From assembly GCA_003225315.1 (NCBI GenBank), contig QHZD01000017.1, positions 328,973 to 392,972 on the forward strand: a DNA stretch of 64,000 bases, read 5' to 3'. A program made the translations under genes and the position numbers. Shown one piece after another: positions 44,810-53,810 of this stretch (the stretch's first letter is position 1; the number at the start of each line of letters is the position of its first letter). The stretch is from Acidobacteriota bacterium. GTDB lineage: Bacteria > Acidobacteriota > Terriglobia > Acidiferrales > UBA7541. The notes beneath the pieces are model-generated. The model was given only the letters and a program-made list of their open reading frames with translations, did no database searches and had not been told where the DNA came from.

Positions 44810-45003
44810 TTTTTGTGCCGGAGCACCTGGCCATCCAAGCTCGCGCACGCTACTCCTGGTGGCCCGTCTATGCGCAGTTAGGTCGATTCCTCGGCGTTTC
44901 GAGTATAGCCCACCCAGGCTAGTGCTCGCACATTTGGCCGGCTATGGCGCTCGTATCAGCAAGACCGCCTGGGATTTGCTATCCTTGTTTCCTCTGGCGG
45001 ACT
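44810..45003. other. divergent intergenic region between the two haem operons
   Basis: 194 bp between the HemX-like start and hemE. A minus-strand TATACT (44902-44907) could be a -10 box for the hemX-A-C-D-B-L operon, but no good -35 is seen. A plus-strand TATCCT (44980-44985) sits near hemE. No clear operator palindrome or known iron/haem regulator box was recognised. Confidence 0.35.
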
Positions 45004-46077
45004 ATGGCCCCACAACCTGCGCCCATCAACCGGAAAGACTTGTTCCTGCGTGCCTGCCGCGGTGAAATCCTTCCGCGCGTCCCCGTCTGGCTGATGCGCC
45101 AGGCTGGCCGATACCTTCCCGAATACCGCGAAATCCGCGCAAAGCACGCATTCCTCGAGGTTTGCAAGACGCCGCAACTTGCCGTCGAAGTTTCCATCCA
45201 GCCCTTGCGCAGGCTTGGCGTCGACGCCGTCATCGTTTTCTCGGACATTTTGATTCCAGCGGAAGCCATGGGCCTGCAATTGGAACTAGGCGACGCCGGT
45301 CCCAACCTGCCCAATCCAGTCCGCTCTAAATTGGATGTCGACCGGCTACAAATGTTCGACCCTGAGGCAGACACCGGCTTCCTGCCCGAAACTATCCGTC
45401 GCATCGTCAAATCCGTCGGTCCGGAGGTTCCCGTTCTCGGTTTTGCAGGCGCTCCTTGGACTCTTGCCTGCTATATGGTCGAAGGCAAAGCCAAGGAAGG
45501 ATTTGCCACCGTCAAGAGCTTTCTTTACCACGAACCGAAAGTCTTCCGCGCGCTCCTTCAGCGCATTGCCCAGGCGACAATTCCTTATCTGAAGGCACAG
45601 ATCGCCGCCGGGGCGACCGCGGTTCAGTTGTTCGATACTTGGTGCGGCGAACTGAACTTGCAGGATTACGAAGACTTCGCGCTACCCGCCGTGCAAGAGG
45701 TTATCGCTGGCCTCGGCGGCTCGGTCCCGGTGATCTATTACACCAAGGCGTCGCAGCATTTGCTTCCCGCCGCGGCGCGTTCTGGCGCAAACGTTCTAAG
45801 CGTTGACTGGCGCGTGGATTTGACGGAGATTCGAAAGACGCTGGGACCCAAAATCGCGCTGCAAGGAAATATCGATCCCGCCGTCTTACTCGGCCCTCCC
45901 GAGAAAATCCGCGATGTAACTCTGTCCACCATTAGCTCTCTATGTGGCCAGGGTCACATCCTCAACCTCGGCCATGGCATTTTGCAAAATACGCCAGTTG
46001 AGAACGCTCAATTATTTGTCGACACAGCCCTGAGTGCGCTGATTCAGCGTGCAACGACTGTTGCGCATGTGCGGTAG
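45004..46077 (+). CDS. hemE: uroporphyrinogen decarboxylase
   Basis: ATG at 45004 fits the family start; an in-frame ATG at 44944 would add a non-homologous 20-residue leader. The 357 residues include PVWLMRQAGRYLPEYREIR, the signature with the substrate-binding Arg pair, FSDILIPAEAMG, GFAGAPWTLACYMVEG, and FDTWCGEL. It removes four acetate carboxyls to give coproporphyrinogen III. First gene of the plus-strand haem operon, 12 bases before hemN. Confidence 0.97.
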   Translation: MAPQPAPINRKDLFLRACRGEILPRVPVWLMRQAGRYLPEYREIRAKHAFLEVCKTPQLAVEVSIQPLRRLGVDAVIVFSDILIPAEAMGLQLELGDAGPNLPNPVRSKLDVDRLQMFDPEADTGFLPETIRRIVKSVGPEVPVLGFAGAPWTLACYMVEGKAKEGFATVKSFLYHEPKVFRALLQRIAQATIPYLKAQIAAGATAVQLFDTWCGELNLQDYEDFALPAVQEVIAGLGGSVPVIYYTKASQHLLPAAARSGANVLSVDWRVDLTEIRKTLGPKIALQGNIDPAVLLGPPEKIRDVTLSTISSLCGQGHILNLGHGILQNTPVENAQLFVDTALSALIQRATTVAHVR

Positions 46078-46089
46078 GAGACGCTAAGC

Positions 46090-47502
46090 ATGAGTCTCGC
46101 CCATCCCAGCCTCGATCAGATGCGCGGCGAGCTTCATGTCGGCGAAGATTTCCTCGCAAAGTACAATCGTCCCGGCCCGCGCTACACCAGCTATCCCACG
46201 GCGCCTATTTGGAACGACGCTTTCGGGCCCGCCGATCTCGAACGTGTGCACGAAGAAGCCGAGCGTGTCCGGACGCCCGTCTCGCTCTATATGCACATCC
46301 CTTTCTGCGAGAGCCTGTGCCTCTTTTGCGCCTGCAACGTCGTCATTCAGAAAAACAAAAGCGTCGCGCCTCCCTATCTTGAAGTCCTGAAGCACGAGAC
46401 GAAGCGCATCAGCCGCAGCGTCTCCAAGACTCGCCCCGTCGTGCAGTTCCACTGGGGCGGCGGCACTCCAACCTATCTGACGCCCGAGCAGATCGAGGAT
46501 TTGTTCGCGTTCACCAAAGAGCATTTCCATTTCGACGCTGAAAGCGAGATTGGCATCGAAGTCGACCCGCGCGTAACTTCCCTCGCGCATCTGGAGACTC
46601 TCCGCAAGCTCGGCTTCAACCGCCTCAGCATGGGCATTCAAGACTTTCAGACTGAAGTCCAGCAAGCCGTCCACCGTATCCAGCCTTACGAAATGACCCG
46701 CGACCTACTCTTCGCCGCGCGCGAACTCGGCTTCGATAGCATCAACGTCGATTTGATTTATGGCCTTCCCTATCAGACCGCGGACACTTTTGCCCACACC
46801 GTCGATCAGATCATCGGCCTCGCGCCGGACCGCATCGCTCTCTTCAGCTACGCTCACGTACCGTGGCTGAAAAGACAACAAGGCTCCTTCGCCGCCCACC
46901 TCCCCGAAGGCATGCAAAAATTCGAGATTTTCCGCACGGGCCTTCTCAAGTTTCTCGACGCCGGCTATCTGTACATCGGCATGGACCATTTCGCAAAACC
47001 CGGCGACGAGCTCGCCGTTTCGCAGCAAAACCGCACGCTGCACCGCAATTTTCAGGGCTACACCACCAAAGCCGGCGCAGACCTCTACGGCATGGGCATC
47101 ACCGCCATCAGCGGTATTCAGGGTGCCTACGCGCAAAATTATCGCGATATTCCTTCTTGGGAAAAGGCTGTCGCCGAACGCGGCCTCGCCACCATGCGTG
47201 GGTATCAGCTTTCGAATGAGGATCGCCTGCGTCGCGCGGTGATTAGCCGCCTGCTCTGCCATACCGTGGTAATCAAAGACGAAATCTCGCGCGAATTCGC
47301 CATCGACTTTGACGAGCATTTCGCCGAAGAGCTTCGCCGTCTCGAGCCATCCCGTCAGGATGGCCTCGTGCTCCTCGATGGTGGCAAAATCCGCGCCACT
47401 TGGCTCGGCCGTATCTTCATCCGCAACCTGGCTATGGTTTTCGATCCTTATCTCGAAAAACAGCAGCTCACTGCCAAGCCGCTCTTTTCAAAAACTCTCT
47501 GA
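46090..47502 (+). CDS. hemN: oxygen-independent coproporphyrinogen III oxidase (radical SAM)
   Basis: A 470-residue HemN. YNRPGPRYTSYPTAP at the start, then the radical-SAM cluster motif Cys73-x3-Cys77-x2-Cys80 (PFCESLCLFCACN), HWGGGTPTYL, and YGLPYQT. The C-terminal HemN domain is complete. Full length and the FCxCN form point to true HemN, not the shorter HemW. It allows haem synthesis without oxygen, in contrast to the oxygen-using HemY encoded next. Confidence 0.96.
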   Translation: MSLAHPSLDQMRGELHVGEDFLAKYNRPGPRYTSYPTAPIWNDAFGPADLERVHEEAERVRTPVSLYMHIPFCESLCLFCACNVVIQKNKSVAPPYLEVLKHETKRISRSVSKTRPVVQFHWGGGTPTYLTPEQIEDLFAFTKEHFHFDAESEIGIEVDPRVTSLAHLETLRKLGFNRLSMGIQDFQTEVQQAVHRIQPYEMTRDLLFAARELGFDSINVDLIYGLPYQTADTFAHTVDQIIGLAPDRIALFSYAHVPWLKRQQGSFAAHLPEGMQKFEIFRTGLLKFLDAGYLYIGMDHFAKPGDELAVSQQNRTLHRNFQGYTTKAGADLYGMGITAISGIQGAYAQNYRDIPSWEKAVAERGLATMRGYQLSNEDRLRRAVISRLLCHTVVIKDEISREFAIDFDEHFAEELRRLEPSRQDGLVLLDGGKIRATWLGRIFIRNLAMVFDPYLEKQQLTAKPLFSKTL

Positions 47503-47526
47503 GCCTGCGAGGATGCTCACATCTCC

Positions 47527-48894
47527 GTGACCCGTCACGTCCCAGCATTGGTGGTCGGTGGCGGCATCTCCGGCCTAGTCTGCGCTTACGCTCTGCGCAA
47601 ATCCGGAATCGATGCTCAACTTGTCGAAGCCTCCCCGCGCCCTGGAGGTGTAATCAATTCCGTCACTCGCGACGGCTTCCTTCTGGAATTGGGGCCTCAG
47701 AGTTTCAGCAGTACATTCGCCCTTCGCGAGCTTTGCGCCGATCTTGGAATTTCGGATCAACTGCTGCAAGCCCCGGCGCACGCCCCACGCTACGTCCTGA
47801 TTGATGGCCAGCTCCGTCCCGTGCCGCTCAGTCCGTCTGCATTCTTCATGAGTTCACTAGTCGACGCCTCAACCAAATGGGCCCTCGTGCGCGACATCCT
47901 CGGGAAAAGCATTCCTCCTGATGCCGACGAATCCGTTGCCTCCTTCGTTCGCAGAAAATTCTCGCCGCAGCTCCTCGATCGCCTGGTTGCTCCTTTTGTT
48001 TCCGGGATCTACGCGGGAGATCCCGAGCGGCTCAGTGTCCGAAGCGCCTTCCCGCAACTTTACGAAGCAGAAAAGACTGCCGGCAGCATCGTTCGTGGCA
48101 TGCTGCGCGCTTCAAAATCGAAGAAGCGCCCACGCGAGCGCCCCATCCTGCAATCCTTTAGCGAAGGCAACGAAACTCTTGTGCGCGCGCTGGCAAACAA
48201 ACTTGGTCCCGCGCTGCTTACTTCAACATGCGTTGCCGGAATCTCCCGCCAAAATGACGGTTCATTCCAAGTTCGTCTGGAAAACCGCAACGGCAGCGAA
48301 CCCGTCTCGGCCGATTCCCTAATCCTGGCCACACCTACCGACGTTACCGGCAGACTTCTCGCCGGCCTTGATGCCTCATTCGAATCGCCGCTGAGTTTCA
48401 TCGATTACGCCGCCGTCGCTGTAGTTTCTCTCGGTTATCGCAGCAACGTCGTCGGCCACGGGCTGAACGGCTTCGGCTTCCTCGTGCCTCGCTCCGCTGG
48501 TCTCCGCGTCCTCGGCTGCGTCTGGAATTCATCACTCTTCCCGGGCCGCACTCCGCAAGGTCATGCTCTCTTGACGAGCTTCGTCGGTGGAACAACCCAT
48601 CCGATGGCTGCAAAGTTGCAACCGAAAGAACTGGCAAGCCTCGTCCACCGTGAGATTGCTTCCCTGCTCTCCATCAAGAGCGAACCCATCTTGTCAAATG
48701 TCACGATTTGGCCACGCGCCCTGCCGCAGTACAATCTCGGCCACGCCGACCGCTTGGCCGCAGTCTCCAAGCTTTGCTCGCGTTTCCCAGGTCTTTGGCT
48801 GACCGGCAACTATTTGCGCGGCCCCGCCATCGGTTCCTGCGTCGACCAAGCTCTCGCTGTCTCCGAAGAAGTTCGCAACTATCTCGCCGCCTGA
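47527..48894 (+). CDS. hemY: protoporphyrinogen/coproporphyrinogen oxidase, HemY type
   Basis: GTG start at 47527. The 455 residues begin with the FAD-binding VVGGGISGLVCAYALRKSG and LVEASPRPGGVINSV, followed by LELGPQSF, VAPFVSGIYAGDPERLS and a C-terminal FAD contact WLTGNYLRGPAIGSCVDQA. This is the oxygen-dependent flavoprotein type. Whether it works on protoporphyrinogen or coproporphyrinogen cannot be told here, since neither hemH nor hemQ lies in the window. Last gene of the plus-strand haem operon. Confidence 0.93.
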   Translation: MTRHVPALVVGGGISGLVCAYALRKSGIDAQLVEASPRPGGVINSVTRDGFLLELGPQSFSSTFALRELCADLGISDQLLQAPAHAPRYVLIDGQLRPVPLSPSAFFMSSLVDASTKWALVRDILGKSIPPDADESVASFVRRKFSPQLLDRLVAPFVSGIYAGDPERLSVRSAFPQLYEAEKTAGSIVRGMLRASKSKKRPRERPILQSFSEGNETLVRALANKLGPALLTSTCVAGISRQNDGSFQVRLENRNGSEPVSADSLILATPTDVTGRLLAGLDASFESPLSFIDYAAVAVVSLGYRSNVVGHGLNGFGFLVPRSAGLRVLGCVWNSSLFPGRTPQGHALLTSFVGGTTHPMAAKLQPKELASLVHREIASLLSIKSEPILSNVTIWPRALPQYNLGHADRLAAVSKLCSRFPGLWLTGNYLRGPAIGSCVDQALAVSEEVRNYLAA

Positions 48895-48911
48895 GCTCAT
48901 CGTCCGCTAGT

Positions 48912-48941
48912 AGCAATCCTTCTCAGACTGAGATCTGATTG
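48912..48941. terminator. hairpin between convergent hemY and thioesterase genes
   Basis: AGCAATC pairs with GATTGCT around an inner TCTC/GAGA stem (TTCTCAGACTGAGATC). The hairpin lies in the 58-bp convergent gap and could stop transcription from both sides. There is no T-run next to it. Confidence 0.5.
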
Positions 48942-48952
48942 CTGATGACTGA

Positions 48953-49462
48953 TCACTTTCCATACCGCAGCGCCAATCGCGTCTTTCTCCGCTCCGCTGC
49001 CTCCCGGAATCGCCGCCGCTCCTCCGCCGTCTTTAGGATGAGCGGCGGGACCAGGGTCGGCTTTTTCGTGTGTTCGTCAATCGCCACAAACGTCACGTAA
49101 GCCGTCGTCGTGTGCTTGTGTTCCCCAGTGAGCATGTTTTCCGAATAGACCTCCACGCCCACTTCCATCGACGTATGGAAGACCCTGTTCACCTGCGACT
49201 TCAACGTCACAATTTCTCCAAGGTTCACCGGATTTCGAAAATCGATATAGTCCACGGACGCCGTGACCACGTAACTGTTCGAGTGCCGGTGCGCCGCCAG
49301 CGCCGCAGCCATGTCCACAAAGTGCATCACCTGTCCACCAAGAAGTTTTCCCAGTGGATTTGTTTGTGCGGGAAGCACGATTTCTGTCATCTCTGAACGC
49401 GATGCGCTCACCGGCTTCCCCGCCAACTTGATGTCTTGCTCATGATTGTCTCTGCTCTTCAT
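48953..49462 (-). CDS. acyl-CoA thioesterase, hotdog fold (YciA-like)
   Basis: ATG at 49462 after AGAGG; 63 bases upstream is another in-frame ATG. The 169 residues have the hotdog motifs of acyl-CoA hydrolases: NPLGKLLGGQVMHFVDMAAALAAHRHS with the catalytic Asp, VDYIDFRNPVNLGEIVTLKSQV and a TTAYVTFVAID strand. A charged C-terminal helix follows. Hydrolyses acyl-CoA to free acid and CoA. It runs away from the TPR gene, whose promoter overlaps its upstream region. Confidence 0.92.
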   Translation of the reverse strand: MKSRDNHEQDIKLAGKPVSASRSEMTEIVLPAQTNPLGKLLGGQVMHFVDMAAALAAHRHSNSYVVTASVDYIDFRNPVNLGEIVTLKSQVNRVFHTSMEVGVEVYSENMLTGEHKHTTTAYVTFVAIDEHTKKPTLVPPLILKTAEERRRFREAAERRKTRLALRYGK

Positions 49463-49484
49463 TCGAGCCTCTTGCCCCGCGGTG

Positions 49485-49513
49485 TTGGACCCCGCTGGCG
49501 GCCCCCGTATAAT
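49485..49513 (+). promoter_or_regulatory. sigma70-type promoter with very short leader
   Basis: TTGGAC (49485-49490) and a perfect TATAAT (49508-49513) are 17 bases apart. Start of transcription is expected near 49520, only about seven bases before the ATG at 49527, leaving no room for a ribosome site. Confidence 0.6.
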
Positions 49514-49526
49514 ACGGGACGACACA

Positions 49527-49850
49527 ATGACCGACCAAAAGAAAACCCGCCGCCAGATGCTCGAAGAGTTTGTCTCTAAGAAGCCCGATGATGCTTTCTC
49601 CCGCTATGGCCTGGCTATGGAGTGCATGAACACCGGCGACACCACCGCGGCCGACACCCATTTTCGCGCGCTTCTTGAGCGCAACGCCGATTACATTCCT
49701 GCCTATTTGATGTACGGCCAGCTTCTCGCCCGCGAATCTCGCGCGACTGAAGCCCGGCAGATTCTCTCATCCGGCATCGCCGCAGCCGCAAAAAAGGGCG
49801 AGCAACACGCCCGCTCCGAAATGGAAGCCCTCTTGAACGACCTGAGCTGA
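49527..49850 (+). CDS. small TPR-repeat protein
   Basis: ATG at 49527; the frame upstream to 49446 overlaps the promoter and is not counted. The 107-residue product has two to three tetratricopeptide-like helical pairs: AFSRYGLAMECMNTGDTTAADTHFRALLERN and the next, YIPAYLMYGQLLARESRATEARQILSSG. It should bind a partner protein; which is unknown. Monocistronic as far as can be seen; a 146-base gap without features except a G-rich run follows. Confidence 0.85.
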   Translation: MTDQKKTRRQMLEEFVSKKPDDAFSRYGLAMECMNTGDTTAADTHFRALLERNADYIPAYLMYGQLLARESRATEARQILSSGIAAAAKKGEQHARSEMEALLNDLS

Positions 49851-49996
49851 TATTTTAGAAGGTACTTCTATCGAGCAACGCCGCGAGCGCTGTCTGAAAA
49901 AAGTTCTAAACAAGCGACTTTAACCCCCTATAGAATGAACACTTGATGAAAAGCAGCCGGGTGGGGGGAGGGGCCCTTAGCAACCCCAACGAAGGC

Positions 49997-50782
49997 TCAA
50001 TCCTCGAGCGTTGGCAGCGTCTTTAGCACTTCCGCGGCTTTCGGCCGATGCAACACAGGATCGTCTTTGCGGATTTTCCCATCTCGGAACACCAGCACTC
50101 GTTTCGCGAATTGCGCAACGTCATGCTCATGCGTAACCAGCACAATCGTCAGGCCTTTGTCGTTCAAGTCCTGAAAAACTTCCATGATCTCCACCGATGT
50201 GCGGCTATCCAAATTCCCGGTGGGCTCATCAGCCAGCAAAATTGCAGGACGATTTACCAAAGCGCGCGCAACCGCCACTCTCTGTTGCTGCCCTCCGGAC
50301 ATTTGCGACGGAAAGTGCTCCATGCGGTCCGCCAGCCCGACCAACGCAAGCGCCTCCACAGCGCGTTTCCGGCTCTCCGCCTTATCGATCTTCGCGTACA
50401 GCGTGGGCAATTCCGTGTTTTCCAGCGCCGTGGTGCGCGCCAGCAGGTTGAATCCCTGGAAAACAAATCCGATTTTCTGGTTCCGAATCTGCGCCAGCGC
50501 CCGCTTGTCGTGCTTCGAGACGTCGATTCCTTCCAGCAGATACCGCCCAGAACTCGGCCGGTCCAGGCACCCCAGCATATTCATGAACGTCGATTTCCCG
50601 CTTCCGCTCGCTCCCATGATGGCCACAAATTCGCCGCGCTGAATTTCCAGGCTCACTCCGCGCAAGGCGTGCACGCGTGTTTCGCCCAACTCGTAATATT
50701 TGTGAACATCTTCCACGCGAATGACCGCGTTGCCGGCAAGGTCGTCGGTCTTTTTCAATTCGGTCTGGTTAGCAGTCTGCAT
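49997..50782 (-). CDS. ABC transporter ATP-binding protein, MacB/LolD type
   Basis: A 261-residue ATPase: Walker A GASGSGKST near residue 56, Q-loop GFVFQGFNLLARTT, signature MSGGQQQRVAVARAL, Walker B ILLADEPTGNLDSRT and the switch His in VLVTHEHD. This is the LolD/MacB ATPase subclass. It is the third gene after the permease and the MacA-like adaptor, so the three form one tripartite efflux or lipoprotein-type exporter without its outer membrane channel. Confidence 0.95.
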   Translation of the reverse strand: MQTANQTELKKTDDLAGNAVIRVEDVHKYYELGETRVHALRGVSLEIQRGEFVAIMGASGSGKSTFMNMLGCLDRPSSGRYLLEGIDVSKHDKRALAQIRNQKIGFVFQGFNLLARTTALENTELPTLYAKIDKAESRKRAVEALALVGLADRMEHFPSQMSGGQQQRVAVARALVNRPAILLADEPTGNLDSRTSVEIMEVFQDLNDKGLTIVLVTHEHDVAQFAKRVLVFRDGKIRKDDPVLHRPKAAEVLKTLPTLED

Positions 50783-50824
50783 GGAATGGAATTTGGAGAT
50801 ACGGATATCCGCGCACGCAAGCTC

Positions 50825-52162
50825 TTAACGCCGTACCCCTGGCCCTCCCGGCGCCGTCGATTTCGGCATCACCGAGCGGATGATCAGTTCATCGCCTTCT
50901 TTCAATTCGCCTTTCACGAATCCCGCAATTTCCGTATACGAATGATCCGTAATTCCCAGCGCTACTTTCACCGGCTCCATGCTGTTATCGCCGCGAAGTT
51001 TCCAAACCACAGCGCTATCGGAGCGCGGCGCGCGTGGCGAATTTTGCGCTGCTCCACTCGACGGACTGATGCGTTCCGCCGCCACGGCCTCGTCGCTCGC
51101 CGTTTTCCTCTCTCCAGGAGGCTCAATTCCGTATTGCCTATACAACGCGAGGATTTCTTCCGGCGACATCGGCGGCTTGTAACGCAGCGCCGTGTTGGGC
51201 AGCTTCAGGACGTTCTGAACCGTAGCCACTGGAATCGTCACGTACGCTGTCATTCCTGGAAATAATTTCAATTCCGGATTGGCGAATTCGACGATGGTGT
51301 CGTAGGTGACTACGTTTTGCACCGTCGTCGCGTTCATGCGCACCTGCTTCACCACGCCATGAAAGGTTTCTTTCGGAAAGGCATCCACCTTGAACGTGAC
51401 GGGCTTTCCCACTTTGATATTGCCCACGTCAGACTCGTCCGTCTTCGCGTACACCAGCATCTTTGTCAGGTCTTGCGCGATGGTAAAAATTGTCGGGGCT
51501 TGCAACGACGCAGCGACCGTCTGCCCCACGTCCACGTTGCGCGCCACCACGGTTCCGTCAATAGGTGAGCGAATCACCGTGTAGTTCAAATTCGTCTGCG
51601 CCACCGTTACCGCAGCTTCTTTTTGGCTGACCTGCGCCTCGGCCTGCGTGACGTTTGCAACGGCTCCGCCCACTGTCGCATTCGCCGAATCATAATTCGC
51701 CTTGGCCAAATCTAGTTGCTGCTGGCTCAGGATGCCATCCTTGAACAAGCCAGCCGTACGGTCATAGTCGGCTTTGGTCTGGACCAGCGAGGCTTTCGCT
51801 TTTTCGAGGTTCGCGCGCGCCGCCACCAGATTTGCCTTCGCGTTTTCCAAATCGGCTGTGGCCTGCAGCAGCGCTCCCTTAAACAATGCCGGATCGATCA
51901 GCGCCACAATGTCGCCCTTGCGCACGCGGGAATTGAAATCCACGTAAAGTTTCGAAATTGTCCCGGACACTTGCGAACCGACCTGCACGGTGATGACGGC
52001 ATTGATCATTCCGGTGGCTTCCACCACGTCGTGGATCTCGCCCTTTTCCACCTTGGCCGTGAAATGTTGCGGCGCGTTATTGTGATTCAGGCCGAACGCC
52101 GCAAACAGTCCGGCGACGACAACGGCTCCTGCCAGAATCAGCCATTTGCTTTTTATTTTCAT
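50825..52162 (-). CDS. MacA-like periplasmic adaptor (HlyD family)
   Basis: A 445-residue membrane fusion protein: N-terminal membrane helix (about 7-25), barrel-sandwich halves with VEATGMINAVITVQVGSQVSG and NYTVIRSPIDGTVVARNVDVGQTV, a long coiled-coil hairpin between them (about 100-200), then beta-barrel and membrane-proximal domains. A Pro/Ser-rich insertion (about 340-385, ERKTASDEAVAAERISPSSG) is unusual. It joins the permease/ATPase to an outer membrane channel not encoded here. Confidence 0.93.
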   Translation of the reverse strand: MKIKSKWLILAGAVVVAGLFAAFGLNHNNAPQHFTAKVEKGEIHDVVEATGMINAVITVQVGSQVSGTISKLYVDFNSRVRKGDIVALIDPALFKGALLQATADLENAKANLVAARANLEKAKASLVQTKADYDRTAGLFKDGILSQQQLDLAKANYDSANATVGGAVANVTQAEAQVSQKEAAVTVAQTNLNYTVIRSPIDGTVVARNVDVGQTVAASLQAPTIFTIAQDLTKMLVYAKTDESDVGNIKVGKPVTFKVDAFPKETFHGVVKQVRMNATTVQNVVTYDTIVEFANPELKLFPGMTAYVTIPVATVQNVLKLPNTALRYKPPMSPEEILALYRQYGIEPPGERKTASDEAVAAERISPSSGAAQNSPRAPRSDSAVVWKLRGDNSMEPVKVALGITDHSYTEIAGFVKGELKEGDELIIRSVMPKSTAPGGPGVRR

Positions 52163-52193
52163 TTCCTGTCCTGGGAGCTATGCACCGACTGTT

Positions 52194-53411
52194 TCATTCG
52201 TACCGCAGTGCCTCAATGGGATCGAGCAAAGAGGCTTTTCGTGCGGGGTAATATCCGAAAAAAACTCCCACTGCCACGGAAAACAGCGCCGCCACAATCA
52301 CCGCTTCAATGGACATTTGCATCGGCCACTGCAACGTCCTGCCAACCAGGAAAGAGCCGGCAATGCCAAAAAGCACTCCGGCGGCGCCTCCGACCAGGCT
52401 GAGCATTACAGATTCCCCCAGGAACTGCAGTTGAATGGCTTCTTCCGTGGCGCCCACAGCGACGCGCACCCCGATCTCTCGAGTCCTCTCCGTTACCGAA
52501 ACGAGCATGACGTTCATGATTCCAATTCCACCGACGATGAGTGAAATCGAAGCGATAGCGATCAGGAGAACCGTGAGGGTCTTGCTGGCTTCCAGTTGCG
52601 CCTGAATGATGTCTTCCGGATTCCGGATATTGAAATCATCTTCCTCTTCCGGACGCAGGTGGTGGCGATCGCGCAGCAGCGCTGCTGCTTCCTGGCCGGC
52701 GATCTTCACCGCGTCCTGCGAAACCGCCGAACACAGAATGTCGTCCAGCCACGTGATTCCCTTGATTTTTTTCTGCGCGGTCATGTACGGAAGAATGATG
52801 GTGTCGTCCTGGTCTTGCCCGGAAACGGAAAGGCCCTTGGGCAAAAGAGTGCCGACAACTTTGCAAGGCAGATCCTTTACGCGGATCACTCTTCCAATCG
52901 GATCTTCCACGCCAAAAAGTTGATCGCGCACGGTGCGCCCGATGACGCAAACGTCCGCGGCGCGATCCGTGTCGTCCTGTGAAAACGCTGCGCCCTGATC
53001 GATATACCACCGCTTGATGTCGAAATATTCCGGCGAGACGCCGCGGTAACTTGTAAACCAGTTCTGATTGCCGTAGATAATTTGGACCGAAGCGTCGACG
53101 TTGGGCGAAACGCTTTTTATCAAGGGGATTTGATTTTTGATGGCGATGGCGTCGGCCAGCACCAGCGACTTTGTCCCGTGTGTTCCCGTGCGAACACCGT
53201 TGACGGCACGCCCGCCGGCCTCAATCCACACAAAATTGTCGCCCAAATTGTTGAGCTGCTGCTCGACCCGCGCCTGCCCCGCTTTTCCTATGGCCACGAC
53301 GCAAATAACCGCCGCAATCCCGATGGTGATGCCCAGGACCGTCAGGATGCTGCGCATTTTATTTCGGAGCAATGCCACAAGGGCCGATCGCAGCAGTGCC
53401 GCGTAATTCAA
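52194..53411 (-). CDS. MacB-type ABC transporter permease
   Basis: A 405-residue permease with MacB layout: membrane helix at about 18-42 (ILTVLGITIGIAAVICVVAIG), a large periplasmic MacB_PCD domain (about 45-250), then the FtsX domain with three helices (LLIAIASISLIVGGIGIMNVMLVSVTERTREIGVRVAVGA) and the end RKASLLDPIEALRYE. No ATPase is fused; it is the third gene. First gene of the efflux operon. Confidence 0.94.
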   Translation of the reverse strand: MNYAALLRSALVALLRNKMRSILTVLGITIGIAAVICVVAIGKAGQARVEQQLNNLGDNFVWIEAGGRAVNGVRTGTHGTKSLVLADAIAIKNQIPLIKSVSPNVDASVQIIYGNQNWFTSYRGVSPEYFDIKRWYIDQGAAFSQDDTDRAADVCVIGRTVRDQLFGVEDPIGRVIRVKDLPCKVVGTLLPKGLSVSGQDQDDTIILPYMTAQKKIKGITWLDDILCSAVSQDAVKIAGQEAAALLRDRHHLRPEEEDDFNIRNPEDIIQAQLEASKTLTVLLIAIASISLIVGGIGIMNVMLVSVTERTREIGVRVAVGATEEAIQLQFLGESVMLSLVGGAAGVLFGIAGSFLVGRTLQWPMQMSIEAVIVAALFSVAVGVFFGYYPARKASLLDPIEALRYE

Positions 53412-53810
53412 ATCCCCTCCTTCTCTTTGCCATCTACAACTCTGGGCATTTCAACCTAAACGGAGGATAAACCTATGCCATTCAGGCCAGCTTTCTCCCT
53501 AATCTTTCCATGAATCAGGATTCATAACCAGTGGCGTTGGATACAGGCTGAGTTTCCGCTGATCCGGCCGCACTGTTCTTTTTCTCTCTCTACGTAAGAT
53601 TGCGATCGCAATGGCAGCTACCTAGTGCAGGCTTTTGGCGTGGACGTCATGTTCGATTCAGGCACAGGCACGTCCCAAAAGCGACCGAATCTATCGGCAT
53701 GACAGATGAGCGAAGACAGGTAAGTGCTTTGCTGTCAAGCAGTACTGGCCTGCCTGCTCGGACGCTGACGTGCGGAGCTTCCAGCGGATTAGTGCGCAGA
53801 GGAGGAAGGA
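53412..53810. other. 399-bp intergenic region between efflux operon and ADOP permease
   Basis: Divergent region without a credible gene; an open frame at 53600-54034 is a shadow of the next gene. It contains a TGAATC/GATTCA inverted repeat (53511-53524), the perfect palindrome ATTGCGATCGCAAT (53599-53612), and one copy of the 14-bp repeat described below. GAGGAGGAAGG just before 53811 is the ribosome site of the ADOP gene. Confidence 0.5.

Noticed and set aside
48920-48934. TTCTCA-GAC-TGAGAT, resembling the 15-bp operator palindromes
   Set aside because: It sits between convergent genes, lies inside a longer AGCAATC/GATTGCT hairpin and has no -24/-12 element nearby. A terminator stem explains it better.
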